The translations under genes and the position numbers were made by a program. A stretch of DNA of 64,000 nucleotides from Deltaproteobacteria bacterium (lineage in GTDB: Bacteria; Myxococcota_A; Polyangia; Nannocystales; Nannocystaceae). The notes under the pieces were generated by a model, which was given only the letters and a program-made list of their open reading frames with translations, was not told where the DNA came from and searched no databases. The stretch spans positions 48,513-112,512 of the forward strand of contig RFGU01000026.1 in the NCBI GenBank assembly GCA_003696955.1, in the 5' to 3' direction. Position 1 is the stretch's first letter; each line of letters starts with the position of its first letter. This document shows positions 7,922 through 18,438 of the stretch, in pieces.

Positions 7922-9231
7922 TTCGACGAAGGACGTTACTATGGGGAGCGGCCCTCTCGGCCATCGGCAGCGTGCGTGGCGCCCATGCGGCGGCACCTTC
8001 GCGGCGCAGGCCCCGTGACCTGCCGTTCGACTGGGACGGGCCGCGGGTCGCCATCGTCGGCGGCAAGGTCCTCGTAGGGGACGGTACGGTGGTCGAAGGG
8101 GGCACCGTCGAATTGCGTGGCGCCCGCATCGTGCGGGTGGGCACCGGTGCGCCGCAGGCGGGCGCGGATCTCGTGGTCGATGCCTCCGGCAAGGTCGTGA
8201 CCCCGGGGTTCATCGCCGCCCAATCCCAGGTGGGGTTGGTGGAGATCGAGGCCGAGCGGAGCACACGGGATCTCGGCCGCGACGACGAGCATCCCATCCG
8301 CGCGGCCTACGACGTGGCGCCGGCGGTCCACGCGGGGTCGAGCCTCGTTCCGGTGACGGCCGTCGAGGGGGTCACGACCACCGTCACGGTGCCCCGCGGG
8401 GGCGTGATCGCCGGCCAGGGGGCCGTGCTCGACATGGTGGCGTGGGACCATCGCGGCATCGTGGGCCGCCCGCGGGTGGTCATGGTGGGAAGCCTGGGCC
8501 GGGCCTACGCCGGTTCGCGGGCTGCAACCCTGGCCCTCGTGCGCCGCACCCTCGAAGACGCCCGCTTCTACCTGGCCAATCGGCGGGCCTACGATCGCCG
8601 CGCCCTGCGCGACCTTGCGGCCGCACCCGCGGATCTTGCGGCCCTCGGTCCGGTCCTCGCCGGGCGCATGCCCCTTGCGCTTTCCGCCCATCGCGCAAGC
8701 GACATCCTCGCGGCCATCGAGCTGGGGCGCGCTTTCGGGCTGCGCGTGGTGGTGGTCGGAGGCGCCCAGGCCTGGCAGGTGGCCGATGCCCTTGCCGAGG
8801 CGAAGGTGCCCGTGGTCCTGCAACCGAGTCACAACCTGCCCGGCTCCATCGATCACCTCGGGGCCACCATGGAGAACGCCGCGCGACTGCACGCGGCCGG
8901 CGTCGAGATCGGCATCGCGGTGCTCGACGAGGGGCACAACGTGCGCAACGTGACCCAGGAGGCGGGGATCGCCGTGGCCGCCGGGCTACCCTACGATGCG
9001 GCGATCCGGGCGATGAGCGGTGGCCTTGCGCGGATCTACGGCATCGACGACGCATGGGGGACGTTGGCGGAAGGCAAGGTGGCCAACGTGGCCGTCTGGC
9101 CGGACGATCCCCTCGAGCTGTCGTCGTGGCCGGAGGCGGTGTTCGTCCACGGCCGGGCCCTTCCCATGGAGAGCCGGCAGACGCGCCTGCGGGATCGGTA
9201 CCTCTCCCGCCTGCGACCCGGCGAACGATGA
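7918..9231 (+). CDS. amidohydrolase-like protein lacking the His-x-His metal site
   Basis: A 437-residue paralogue of the preceding gene. The N-terminus MIRRRTLLWGAALSA looks like a Tat signal (RRxTLL). The beta domain and barrel are recognisable (VAIVGGKVLVGDG, VVDASGKVVTPGF, GTLAEGKVANVAVW). Where active enzymes have DTHSH this protein has AAQSQ (GFIAAQSQVGLVEIE), and the Asp-containing SDS-type motif is replaced by AVLDEGHNVRN. It probably cannot bind two metals and may be a structural or regulatory partner of the upstream enzyme; that is inferred. Four-base overlaps on both sides indicate tight coupling with the enzyme before and the decarboxylase after. Confidence 0.85.
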   Translation: MIRRRTLLWGAALSAIGSVRGAHAAAPSRRRPRDLPFDWDGPRVAIVGGKVLVGDGTVVEGGTVELRGARIVRVGTGAPQAGADLVVDASGKVVTPGFIAAQSQVGLVEIEAERSTRDLGRDDEHPIRAAYDVAPAVHAGSSLVPVTAVEGVTTTVTVPRGGVIAGQGAVLDMVAWDHRGIVGRPRVVMVGSLGRAYAGSRAATLALVRRTLEDARFYLANRRAYDRRALRDLAAAPADLAALGPVLAGRMPLALSAHRASDILAAIELGRAFGLRVVVVGGAQAWQVADALAEAKVPVVLQPSHNLPGSIDHLGATMENAARLHAAGVEIGIAVLDEGHNVRNVTQEAGIAVAAGLPYDAAIRAMSGGLARIYGIDDAWGTLAEGKVANVAVWPDDPLELSSWPEAVFVHGRALPMESRQTRLRDRYLSRLRPGER

Positions 9232-10724
9232 GCGATTCGACCGACCTGGAGCTATCGGGGGCGGCGTTCGAGGATCTCGTCCGGCGGGCGGCGGCCATGT
9301 GCGCGCGGGCCATCGACGGGTTGCCCGACGTGCATGCCGCAGGGCGGATCGGGGCGGAGGCCGCCGCAGAGGCGGCCGCCCTGCGCACCGACTTCTCGGA
9401 CGAACCCGTGGAAGGCGGCTTCGACGCCCTCGTGCCCGTGCTCGAACGGGCCTTCGATCTCGCCCTCGTGACGTCGGGCCCCGGCTACCTGGCCTACGTG
9501 CCGGGCGGCGGCCTGCCGGTGGCGGCGGTCGCCGACCTCGTGGCGGGGGTGATGAACCGCTACGCCGGTCTCGCCGAGGCCGCGCCCGGTCCGTGCGCCC
9601 TCGAGGACGCGGTGGTGCGCTTCCTCGCCCGTGAGATCGGCTACGGCGAGGGGGCCGCGGGCGTCCTCCTGTCGGGCGGATCCCTTGCGAACTTCACGGC
9701 CCTCGTGGCCGCCCGCGAGGCCTGCCTGCCCGATGGTGCCGATCTGCGCCGGGCCATGGTCTACGCCTCCGACCAGGCCCACCACAGCGTCGCCAAGAGC
9801 GTACGGTTGGCCGGCATCCCCGCCGAGAACGTCCGCGCGATCGGCGTGGACGCACGGCTGCGCATGGATCCGTCGGCCCTCGAGACCGCCATGGCCGAAG
9901 ACGTCCGGGCCGGCAGGATCCCGATGTGTGTGGTCACCTCCGCTGGGACCACCAACACGGGGGCCATCGATCCCTTCGAGGCCGTGGCCGCCGTGGCCCG
10001 AGCCCACGGGGCCTGGCACCACGTCGACGGCGCCTACGGCGGAGCCTTCGCCCTCTGCGGTCCGGGGAAGGCGCGTCTTCGCGGCATGGAACTCGCCGAC
10101 TCGATCACGGTCGATCCCCACAAGGGGCTCTTCCTTCCCTATGGGACCGGCTGCCTGCTCGTGCGGGATCGGGAAACGCTCGTCCGCGCATTTCGGATGG
10201 GGGCATCGTACCTGCAGGACTTCGCGGATACGCCGGAGCTCATCGCATCGCCCGCGCACCTCGGGCCCGAGCTTTCCCGTCCCTTTCGGGGACTGCGGCT
10301 GTGGCTCGCGTTTCGTTTGCACGGGGTCGCCGCGTTTCGGCGCGCCCTCGAGGAGAAGCTCGCCCTCGCCGAGCGCCTCGCCGAGCGTCTCGCCGATCTC
10401 GCGGCGCAGGGCGTACCCGTGGAGCTGGTCGAGCGCCCCCAGCTTTCGGTCGTGGCGTTTCGCCTGGCACCTGGACGAGATCAATCGCTCGCCGACGCCA
10501 ACGCGGAAAACGCCGCCTTCCTGCGTGAGATCGTGCGGCCGGGGCGCGTGTTCGTGTCGAGCACCATGCTGCCTTCGCCCGAGGGCCCGCGGTTCACCGT
10601 GCGAGCCTGCGTGCTTTCGTTTCGCACCCACCGTGCCCAGATCGATGCCGCCATCGAGGACGTGGCCGCCGCGGCCCGCGCCGTCCGCGGACCGACCCCA
10701 GCCGGAAGCGGGGTTGTGGTATAG
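9228..10724 (+). CDS. PLP-dependent group II decarboxylase (aromatic amino acid decarboxylase-like)
   Basis: A 498-residue fold-type I PLP enzyme. The lysine motif SITVDPHKGLFLPYGTG is clear, with the upstream cofactor segment WHHVDGAYGGAF, the GVLLSGGSLANFTAL segment and the SAGTTNTGAIDP loop. The family includes DOPA, tryptophan, tyrosine and glutamate decarboxylases, so removal of CO2 from an amino acid is the expected reaction; the substrate cannot be assigned. The ATG at 9228 overlaps the stop of the inactive amidohydrolase by four bases, so three genes share one transcript. The long open frame upstream of this ATG is a shadow. Confidence 0.9.
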   Translation: MSDSTDLELSGAAFEDLVRRAAAMCARAIDGLPDVHAAGRIGAEAAAEAAALRTDFSDEPVEGGFDALVPVLERAFDLALVTSGPGYLAYVPGGGLPVAAVADLVAGVMNRYAGLAEAAPGPCALEDAVVRFLAREIGYGEGAAGVLLSGGSLANFTALVAAREACLPDGADLRRAMVYASDQAHHSVAKSVRLAGIPAENVRAIGVDARLRMDPSALETAMAEDVRAGRIPMCVVTSAGTTNTGAIDPFEAVAAVARAHGAWHHVDGAYGGAFALCGPGKARLRGMELADSITVDPHKGLFLPYGTGCLLVRDRETLVRAFRMGASYLQDFADTPELIASPAHLGPELSRPFRGLRLWLAFRLHGVAAFRRALEEKLALAERLAERLADLAAQGVPVELVERPQLSVVAFRLAPGRDQSLADANAENAAFLREIVRPGRVFVSSTMLPSPEGPRFTVRACVLSFRTHRAQIDAAIEDVAAAARAVRGPTPAGSGVVV

Positions 10725-10751
10725 GTCCGCCGCCCCAACGAGGAGAAGACC

Positions 10752-11981
10752 ATGGCCGAAGCAATCCAGATGACCGACAAGGGCCTTGTGGTGCCCGACG
10801 AACCCATCATCCCATTCATCGAGGGCGACGGTACGGGGCCCGACATCTGGGCCGCGGCGGTCCGGGTCTTCGACGCCGCGGTCGACAAGGCCTACGGCGG
10901 ACGGCGCAAGATCGCCTGGAAGGAGGTCCTGGCGGGGGAGAAGGCCCATGCCCGGACGGGCAATTGGTTGCCCGAGGAGACCCTCGAGGCCTTCGCCACG
11001 TACCTGGTGGGGATCAAGGGACCGCTGACGACACCCGTCGGCGGTGGGATCCGCAGCCTCAACGTGGCCATCCGCCAGCGCTTGGATCTCTATACGTGCC
11101 TGCGTCCCGTGCGGTACTTCGAGGGGGTGCCGAGCCCCGTCAAGCATCCCGAGCGGACGAACATGGTGATCTTCCGCGAGAACACCGAGGACATCTACGC
11201 CGGGATCGAGTTCCAGAACGGCACGGAGGATTGCGAACGGTTCAAGACCATCTTCGCCGAGGCGTTCCCCGAGCGCTTCGCCAAGATCCGCTTCCCCAAG
11301 ACCTCCGGGATCGGCATCAAGCCCGTCTCCGAGGAGGGCACCAAGCGTCTCGTCCGCGCGGCGATCAACTACGCCTTCAAGGAGAAGCTGCCCTCCGTGA
11401 CCCTCGTGCACAAGGGCAACATCATGAAGTTCACGGAAGGGGCGTTTCGGGATTGGGGGTACGAGCTTGCCAAGCAGGAGTTCGGCGCCGAGGATCTCGA
11501 TGGCGGGCCGTGGCAGATCATCCGGCGGGACGGCCACGAGGTCGTGGTCAAGGACGTCATCGCCGATGCCTTCTTGCAGCAGATCCTCACGCGGCCGGAG
11601 GAGTACTCCGTCATCGCCACCATGAACCTGAACGGCGACTACATCTCGGATGCCCTTGCCGCGTGCGTCGGGGGCATCGGGATCGCGCCGGGGGGCAACA
11701 TCAACTACGACACCGGCGTGGCCGTCTTCGAGGCGACCCACGGCACGGCCCCCAAGTATGCGGGCCAGGACAAGGTCAATCCCGGATCGCTGATCCTGTC
11801 GGGGGAGATGATGTTGCGGTACATGGGCTGGACGGAGGCTGCGGAGAAGATCATCGAGGGGATGAGCGGCGCAATCCGCGCCAAGACGGTCACCTACGAC
11901 TTCCATCGCCTGATGGAGGGGGCGACCTTGCGCAAGTGCTCGGAGTTCGGCGACGACGTGATCGCCCACATGAACGACTGA
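10752..11981 (+). CDS. icd: NADP-dependent isocitrate dehydrogenase
   Basis: A 409-residue homodimeric type I ICDH that converts isocitrate plus NADP+ to 2-oxoglutarate, CO2 and NADPH in the TCA cycle. The E. coli-type features are present: [10 protein letters not shown] near the N-terminus, the substrate and phosphorylation loop [13 protein letters not shown] (Ser102), [14 protein letters not shown], and [18 protein letters not shown] with the Lys-Tyr pair that favours NADP. A good ribosome site AGGAGA lies five bases before the ATG, whereas most genes here lack one, which suggests high expression. It follows the decarboxylase by 27 bases, though its function is independent. No AceK gene is nearby. 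Confidence 0.97.
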   Translation: MAEAIQMTDKGLVVPDEPIIPFIEGDGTGPDIWAAAVRVFDAAVDKAYGGRRKIAWKEVLAGEKAHARTGNWLPEETLEAFATYLVGIKGPLTTPVGGGIRSLNVAIRQRLDLYTCLRPVRYFEGVPSPVKHPERTNMVIFRENTEDIYAGIEFQNGTEDCERFKTIFAEAFPERFAKIRFPKTSGIGIKPVSEEGTKRLVRAAINYAFKEKLPSVTLVHKGNIMKFTEGAFRDWGYELAKQEFGAEDLDGGPWQIIRRDGHEVVVKDVIADAFLQQILTRPEEYSVIATMNLNGDYISDALAACVGGIGIAPGGNINYDTGVAVFEATHGTAPKYAGQDKVNPGSLILSGEMMLRYMGWTEAAEKIIEGMSGAIRAKTVTYDFHRLMEGATLRKCSEFGDDVIAHMND

Positions 11982-12000
11982 CGCCGGTCCGGCACCGGCG
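11982..12000 (+). terminator. hairpin directly after icd
   Basis: CGCCGGT (11982-11988) and ACCGGCG (11994-12000) make a perfect 7-bp stem with a 5-base loop starting one base after the icd stop. There is no U run downstream, so it may stabilise the 3' end or terminate weakly. Confidence 0.45.
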
Positions 12001-12145
12001 GGTCGAATGCGGCGATCCCTCCGAGGCGCAGGCAGGGCACTCGGCTCGGTCCCGGTGCAGAGCACGCGCCGGCGCCGCCCGCGTGGCCCGCGCGGCCCGA
12101 GGGGCGGACCGCGGCTGGTGCGGCGTGCGTGCCGCGGGACGGCGC

Positions 12146-12174
12146 TTGAGTCACCCCCCGATCCTGCCTAGCCT
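12146..12174 (+). promoter_or_regulatory. candidate promoter TTGAGT-N17-TAGCCT
   Basis: TTGAGT (12146-12151) and TAGCCT (12169-12174) are separated by 17 bases, and the metallophosphatase ATG follows 21 bases later. A purine run GGAAGGAA near 12183-12190 may serve as the ribosome site. Confidence 0.45.
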
Positions 12175-12195
12175 CGAAGTCGCGGAAGGAACTCC

Positions 12196-13314
12196 ATGCC
12201 GTCGAACCGAAGCGCAATCTTCTCCGTCTCCTTGGCCCTCGCCTTCCTGCCCAGCGTCGCCTGTTCGGGTGACGACACGTCGACCACCGGCGGCGGGACG
12301 GAGACGTCGACGACGGCCGGCTCGACGGGTGCCGGCAGTGGCTCGGGCGCGACCACCCGACCTGGTACCACTTCGGCCGGGACGGACTCGGCCACGGGGT
12401 CCTCGACGGGCGCCGGTACCACCACCGGTGCCGGCACTACCACCGGCGCCGGCACCACCGGCGGCGGCACGTCCGTCGTGCGGTTCGTGGCCATGGGCGA
12501 TGCCGGAGAAGGGAACACGCGACAGTACGAGGTGGCCACCGCGGTCGAGGAGGTCTGCGCCGAACGGGGCTGCGACTTCGTCCTCTATCTCGGCGACAAC
12601 TTCTACGACGACGGCGTCTCGTCCGCGATGGACCAGCAGTTCATCGACAAGTTCGAGATGCCCTACGAGGGGCTCGATCTTCGCTTCTACGTGGTGCTCG
12701 GCAACCACGACTACGGCACCCTCAGCAACAGCTGGGAGAAGAGCGCCTTCGAGATCGAGTACACCCAGTACAGCGACAAGTGGTACCTGCCCAACGAGTG
12801 GTACACGTTCACGGTCGAGAACGTGCAGTTCTTCGCCCTCGATACCACGCGATTGATGTGGGACAACGGGACCGACGATCAGCAGACGTGGCTCGACGGA
12901 GAGGTGGCGGCGAGTACCGCGACGTGGAAGATCGCCTTCGGGCACCACCCCTACGTCTCGAACGGCCCCCACGGCAACGCGGGCAACTACGAGGGCGTGC
13001 CGTTTCCGCCAATGATCGCCGGTACGGTGGTCAAGGATTTCTTCGATGCATCCGTGTGCGGCAAGGTCGACGTCTACATGTCGGGGCACGACCACGACCG
13101 TCAGGCCCTCGAGGCCGTCTGCGGCACCGAGTTCTTCGTCTCCGGGGCCGGTGCCAAGCTCACCGACTTCGTCCACCGCGACGACAATCCCGTCCACTGG
13201 GAGGACGACCAGAAGGAAGGTTTCCTGTGGGTCGAGGTGGACGGGAACACCATGCACACGGCCTTCTTCGACTACATGGGCAACCTCGACTTCGAGCGCA
13301 CCCTGCAGAAGTAG
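12196..13314 (+). CDS. metallophosphatase lipoprotein (purple acid phosphatase-like)
   Basis: A 372-residue calcineurin-type phosphoesterase. The signal ends in a lipobox (FLPSVACSG), followed by about 65 residues of Thr/Ser/Gly/Ala linker with GAGTTT repeats, as in many myxobacterial surface lipoproteins. The catalytic domain shows all metal motifs in order: FVAMGDAGEG, LYLGDNFYDDGV, VVLGNHDYG, FGHHPYVSNGPHGN and YMSGHDHDRQALE. The layout is closest to tartrate-resistant (ACP5-type) acid phosphatases, which hydrolyse phosphate monoesters at the cell surface. It stands alone, with its own candidate promoter, and faces the flotillin operon. Confidence 0.9.
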   Translation: MPSNRSAIFSVSLALAFLPSVACSGDDTSTTGGGTETSTTAGSTGAGSGSGATTRPGTTSAGTDSATGSSTGAGTTTGAGTTTGAGTTGGGTSVVRFVAMGDAGEGNTRQYEVATAVEEVCAERGCDFVLYLGDNFYDDGVSSAMDQQFIDKFEMPYEGLDLRFYVVLGNHDYGTLSNSWEKSAFEIEYTQYSDKWYLPNEWYTFTVENVQFFALDTTRLMWDNGTDDQQTWLDGEVAASTATWKIAFGHHPYVSNGPHGNAGNYEGVPFPPMIAGTVVKDFFDASVCGKVDVYMSGHDHDRQALEAVCGTEFFVSGAGAKLTDFVHRDDNPVHWEDDQKEGFLWVEVDGNTMHTAFFDYMGNLDFERTLQK

Positions 13315-13366
13315 GGGCGCACGCCGCCGACGGTCGCCGCAGCGAAGTCCGGCGGGGCCTGCCGTG

Positions 13367-14685
<1,319 letters not shown>

Positions 14686-14689
<4 letters not shown>

Positions 14690-16062
14690 GGCAGGCTCCT
14701 TTGGGGGGCAGTGGCATTCGGGTTGGTCGGTCGGGCGGACGGGCCACGGGGGCCTTCGGCGAGCAGCGCCGGGACGTCCACGCCGGTGGTCTCGGCGAGG
14801 GCACGCAGCACCGCGGCGATGGTCTGGGGATAGGCCGCGGCGTAGCTGGCCAGGCCCGAACCGTCGCCCGGGTCGAGGATGTTCACCTCCTCGACGTCGA
14901 TCCGTCGCAGGTGGGAGACGATGGTGCCCACGATCTGTTCGAGGTGCTGGATGACGTAGATCTCGCGGGCCTGGGGCCCCATCTTGCGCCAGGCGGCGGC
15001 GGTGGCGGCCAGGACCTCGGCCACGGCCTTGCCTTCCTCGGCCGTGGGTGCCGCTTCTCCCTTGGCGACGATGGCTTCGGCCTGGCGGCGAAACTCCGCC
15101 GGGATCACCACGTCGGCCTGCAGGCGCTTGCGCTCGAGTTCGGAACGGAGCTGTTGCAGCTCCTGCTCGGCTTGGGCCCGGGCCGTCAAGGCTGCGACCT
15201 CGGCCTCGCGCTCTACGGCCGCAGCCTTGCCCTCGAGTTCGGCCGCGAGCTTGGCCAGTTCGTTCTTCTTCTGCACGATGGCCGTCTCGGCCTGGGCGCG
15301 GGCCACCTCCGAACGGCGGTTGGCGTCGGCCTGGGCCTCGGCGATCTCCTGCATGGCCTGGTTCTCGGCATTCTCGGCATCGCGCAGGGCCGCGGCGATG
15401 GCCGGCCGGCCCAGGGAGTCGAGGTAGCCCGTGTCGTCGGCGACGTTCTGGATCTTGAGGGTGTCGAGTTGCAGCCCGAGCTTGTCGAGGTCGTCGCGGG
15501 CACTGCGGGCGAGGTTCTCGGCGAAGGTCAGTCGGTCCTCGTTGACCTGCTCGGGCGTCATCTGAGCGAGGACCTCGCGCAGGGCGCCTTCGAGGGTCTG
15601 TTGGGCGACGAGCCGAATCTCGTCCTCGGCGCGCCCGAGGAAGCGCTCGATGGCATTGCGCAGCAACGCCGGATCCGAGTGAATCTTGACATTGGCGATG
15701 GCATGGATCCGCAATGGGATGTTGCCGGCGGAGTAGGCGTTCTGCACCACGATGTCCACGGACATGGTGCGCATGTCCATGCGGTCGACCCGTTCGAGGA
15801 TCGGAATGCGCCACTTGTGGCCGACGCCGGCGCCCGGCTCGGCATCGTCGGCACCCGCGCTGCGGGGGCGCACGATGACGGGTCCGCCCTTGCGCCCCGT
15901 GAAGATGAGCACCTCGTTGGGGCGACAGATGTAGAGCAGTCGCCGCGCCAAGAGCACGAGGACGATGACGACAAGCCCGAGGAAGAGCGCCAGGGCGAAG
16001 GCACCGATGACGGCGGATTCGGGGCCGGTGAAGGGTTGAGGGGCGAGGGTTGCTTGGATCAT
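14686..16062 (-). CDS. flotillin-like SPFH protein A
   Basis: A 458-residue flotillin paralogue of the downstream gene. It has an N-terminal membrane segment (AVIGAFALALFLGLVVIVLVL), the SPFH domain (LYICRPNEVLIFTGRKGG, MRTMSVDIVVQNAYSAGN, LDTLKIQNVADDTGYLDSLGR), then a long EAQAEAE-type coiled coil and a C-terminal tail with a Pro/Asn-rich end. The ATG at 16062 was chosen because the preceding in-frame residues are Arg/Ser-rich shadow sequence. It lies 19 bases downstream of the NfeD-like gene. NfeD-family proteins are usual flotillin partners, so the three genes form a membrane-domain operon. Confidence 0.9.
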
Positions 16063-16081
16063 GGTCGATTCGTCCTCGGTC

Positions 16082-16663
16082 TCACACGTCGAAGGGGTCC
16101 ACGATCGCCGTCTCGCCGCGCATCTCGACGATGACGGCGCGGCTGCCGGCCGGGAGGTCCGCGTCTCCGGCCGGCCTTGCGAGCACGTCCACGGTGCGGC
16201 CGGCCAGTTCGATGCGCACCTTGCCAACCCCGTCGCGGGTCACCGGCAGCAGCACACGGCCCGTCTTGCCCACGTACGCAGAGGCCTCCGGGACCTCGCC
16301 ACCTGCAGGTTGGGCGAGGCGGCGCAGCACGCGGACGGCCACCTGACCTGCAGCGATGCCGACGGCGCTCGCGGCCAAGGCCGGTGCCACGCGTCCTTCG
16401 AGGATGTCGAGACCGTCGAAGACGAGCCCGGCGAGCCCGAAGAACGTGGCGAAGAACGTCCAGAATCGAAGGGACAGGAAGGTCGTGAACAGGCCGGCCA
16501 CGTCGCCATGGCCCGCGTCCGTGTCCGCTTCGAGGTCCGCGTCGAAGTCGGCATCTCCCACGTCCACGTCGGCATCGCCGTCCGAGCCGAAGCCCAACGA
16601 GAACAGCAGCAGTACGCAACCGAGCACCGCGGCGAAGACATAGATGGGGAACATCGTTTCCAT
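16082..16663 (-). CDS. NfeD/YqiJ-like membrane protein with OB-fold tail
   Basis: A 193-residue protein with three hydrophobic spans: IYVFAAVLGCVLLLFSLGF, the TFLSLRFWTFFATFFGLAG region, and ALAASAVGIAAGQVAVRVL. A strongly acidic loop (GDADVDVGDADFDADLEAD) lies between the first two. The C-terminal about 75 residues (GKTGRVLLPV, GSRAVIVEMRGETAIVDPF) have the beta-rich pattern of the NfeD/DUF1449 OB-fold. No protease domain is present, so it is the short form. The start at 16663 has AGAGGG six bases upstream; an ATG three codons later is possible. It is the first gene of the flotillin operon. Confidence 0.82.
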   Translation of the reverse strand: METMFPIYVFAAVLGCVLLLFSLGFGSDGDADVDVGDADFDADLEADTDAGHGDVAGLFTTFLSLRFWTFFATFFGLAGLVFDGLDILEGRVAPALAASAVGIAAGQVAVRVLRRLAQPAGGEVPEASAYVGKTGRVLLPVTRDGVGKVRIELAGRTVDVLARPAGDADLPAGSRAVIVEMRGETAIVDPFDV

Positions 16664-16794
16664 GCGACCCTCTCGATGGACCCTACCACGGACGCGTCGC
16701 AACTATTTCCGGGGCGAAAGGGCCCCCGCCCGCTCGGGGGGAACCTTCGGCCGTCTGGCCGGTCGCGGCCCCGTGCGTCATGGTTTCCGGCGCC

Positions 16795-17385
16795 ATGCCG
16801 CCCTTTCGCCGGTCCTTCTTCGCGCGCGATGCCGTCCGTGTCGCCCGGGAACTCGTCGGCGCCCACATCGTCGCCGGGCCCGTGCGCCTGCGGATCACCG
16901 AGACGGAGGCCTACATGTGGCCGGGGGACTCGGCGTGTCACGCCCGGGCCGGCAAGACCCGGCGCAATGCCGCCCTGTGGGGGCCGCCGGGGCGTGCCTA
17001 CGTCTACACCTGCTATGGGTTGCACCAGCTGCTCAACCTGGTCACGGGGGAGGACGGGCAGGCCCAGGCCGTGCTGATCCGATCGTGCGAGGTCGTCGAA
17101 GGGATCGAGGTGGTGTGTGCGCGCCGGGGCGCGCCCGCCGGCCCTTCGCTCTTGGCCGGTCCCGGCAAGGTCGGGCAGGCGCTCGCCGTCGATCCATCGT
17201 TCTCCCACCGCTCGGTGATCCGCGGCGGGCCGCTTTGGGTCGGGCCGGGGACGCCGCCCGCGAGGATCGCCTGCGGTCCACGGATCGGGATCGGCTACGC
17301 CGACCCCGAGGATCGGGTGCGTCCGTGGCGCTTCGCCGAAGCCGACAGCCCCGCCGTGACCTTTCGCCGAAAGCTCCGCGCGTAG
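16795..17385 (+). CDS. 3-methyladenine DNA glycosylase (AAG/MPG family)
   Basis: A 196-residue monofunctional glycosylase that removes alkylated purines such as 3-methyladenine and hypoxanthine from DNA at the start of base excision repair. Family motifs are intact: ITETEAYMWPGDSACHA (catalytic Glu), KTRRNAALWGPPGRAYVYTCYGLHQLLN, and LLAGPGKVGQAL, with the closing PRIGIGYA region. Length is typical for bacterial AAG proteins. The ATG at 16780 is also in frame, but the ATG at 16795 (MPPFRRSFFARDA) lies closer to the conserved N-terminus. It reads divergently from the flotillin operon and is followed 42 bases later by hemB. Confidence 0.92.
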   Translation: MPPFRRSFFARDAVRVARELVGAHIVAGPVRLRITETEAYMWPGDSACHARAGKTRRNAALWGPPGRAYVYTCYGLHQLLNLVTGEDGQAQAVLIRSCEVVEGIEVVCARRGAPAGPSLLAGPGKVGQALAVDPSFSHRSVIRGGPLWVGPGTPPARIACGPRIGIGYADPEDRVRPWRFAEADSPAVTFRRKLRA

Positions 17386-17427
17386 GGGCGGGGCCGGCCC
17401 GGTCGCCGTGCTAGCTTCGCGGCCGCC

Positions 17428-18423
17428 ATGACCCGTCTTTCCCTGGTGCATCGTCCCCGTCGCAATCGCAAGTCCGAGGCCGTGCGCGCGCTCGTGCGGG
17501 AGACCCGGCTTTCACCCGACGCGTTCGTGCTGCCCTTGTTCATCCACGAGGACCCGCAGGATGCGGAGATCCCCTCGATGCCGGACGTCCTCCGGTTCGG
17601 TCCCGACGGGCTGCTGCGCGAGGTGGAGGGGGCGCTCGCGGACGGGATCGGTGCGGTCGTGCTCTTTCCGAAGGTGCCCGAGGAGCGCAAGACCAACGAC
17701 GGACGCGAGGCCCTCCGATCCGACGGGCTCGTGCAGCGGTCGGTCCGCGCGCTCAAGCAACGCTTCCCACAACTGGTCGTCATCACCGACGTCGCCCTCG
17801 ATCCGTACTCGTCGGCAGGCCAGGACGGCATCGTCGGGGACGACGGCACCATCTTGAACGACGAGACCGTCGAGGTGCTCGCCGCCCAGGCCGTAAGCCA
17901 CGCCCGTGCCGGGGCCGACGTGGTGTCACCGAGCGACATGATGGACGGCCGGGTGGGGGCGATCCGGGCTGCCCTCGACGAGGCAGGGTTCACCGACGTC
18001 TCGATCCTCGCGTACACGGCGAAGTACGCATCGGCCTTCTACGGGCCGTTTCGCGACGCCCTCGATTCGGCGCCGCGGGGCGGCGACAAGAAGACGTACC
18101 AGATGGACCCGGCCAACGCCCGGGAGGCGTTGCGGGAGGTATCCCTCGACGAGGCCGAGGGGGCGGACATGATCATGGTCAAGCCCGCGGGGCCCTACCT
18201 CGACGTGATTCGGCGTGTGCGCGAGGCGACGGTCCTGCCCGTGGCCGCCTACCAGGTCAGCGGCGAGTACGCGGCCATCTGCGCGGCGGCCCGCAACGGG
18301 TGGCTCGACGAGCGGGCCTGCGCCCTCGAGAGTTTGGTGGCGATTCGGCGCGCGGGAGCCGACCTCGTGCTCACGTACTTCGCCCGCAAGGCGGCCCGGT
18401 GGCTGCGGGATCCGTTGGGCTGA
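17428..18423 (+). CDS. hemB: delta-aminolevulinic acid dehydratase (porphobilinogen synthase)
   Basis: A 331-residue enzyme that condenses two 5-aminolevulinate molecules into porphobilinogen for haem and related tetrapyrroles. The two Schiff-base lysines sit in ILAYTAKYASAFYGPF and MIMVKPAGPYLDVI. The metal loop reads DVALDPYSSAGQDGIV: the three cysteines of the zinc enzymes are replaced by Ala and Asp residues, so this is a magnesium-type or zinc-independent form. A His often found in that loop is Ala here. N-terminal RRNRKSEAVRALVRET matches the family arm that holds the octamer. It probably has its own promoter. Confidence 0.95.
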   Translation: MTRLSLVHRPRRNRKSEAVRALVRETRLSPDAFVLPLFIHEDPQDAEIPSMPDVLRFGPDGLLREVEGALADGIGAVVLFPKVPEERKTNDGREALRSDGLVQRSVRALKQRFPQLVVITDVALDPYSSAGQDGIVGDDGTILNDETVEVLAAQAVSHARAGADVVSPSDMMDGRVGAIRAALDEAGFTDVSILAYTAKYASAFYGPFRDALDSAPRGGDKKTYQMDPANAREALREVSLDEAEGADMIMVKPAGPYLDVIRRVREATVLPVAAYQVSGEYAAICAAARNGWLDERACALESLVAIRRAGADLVLTYFARKAARWLRDPLG

Positions 18424-18438
18424 CGGTCGCCGGCCGGA

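Noticed and set aside
12406..12470. GAGTTT-coding repeats in the metallophosphatase as a slippage-prone frameshift site
   Set aside because: The frame is intact through the region and into all phosphatase motifs; it is a normal lipoprotein linker.
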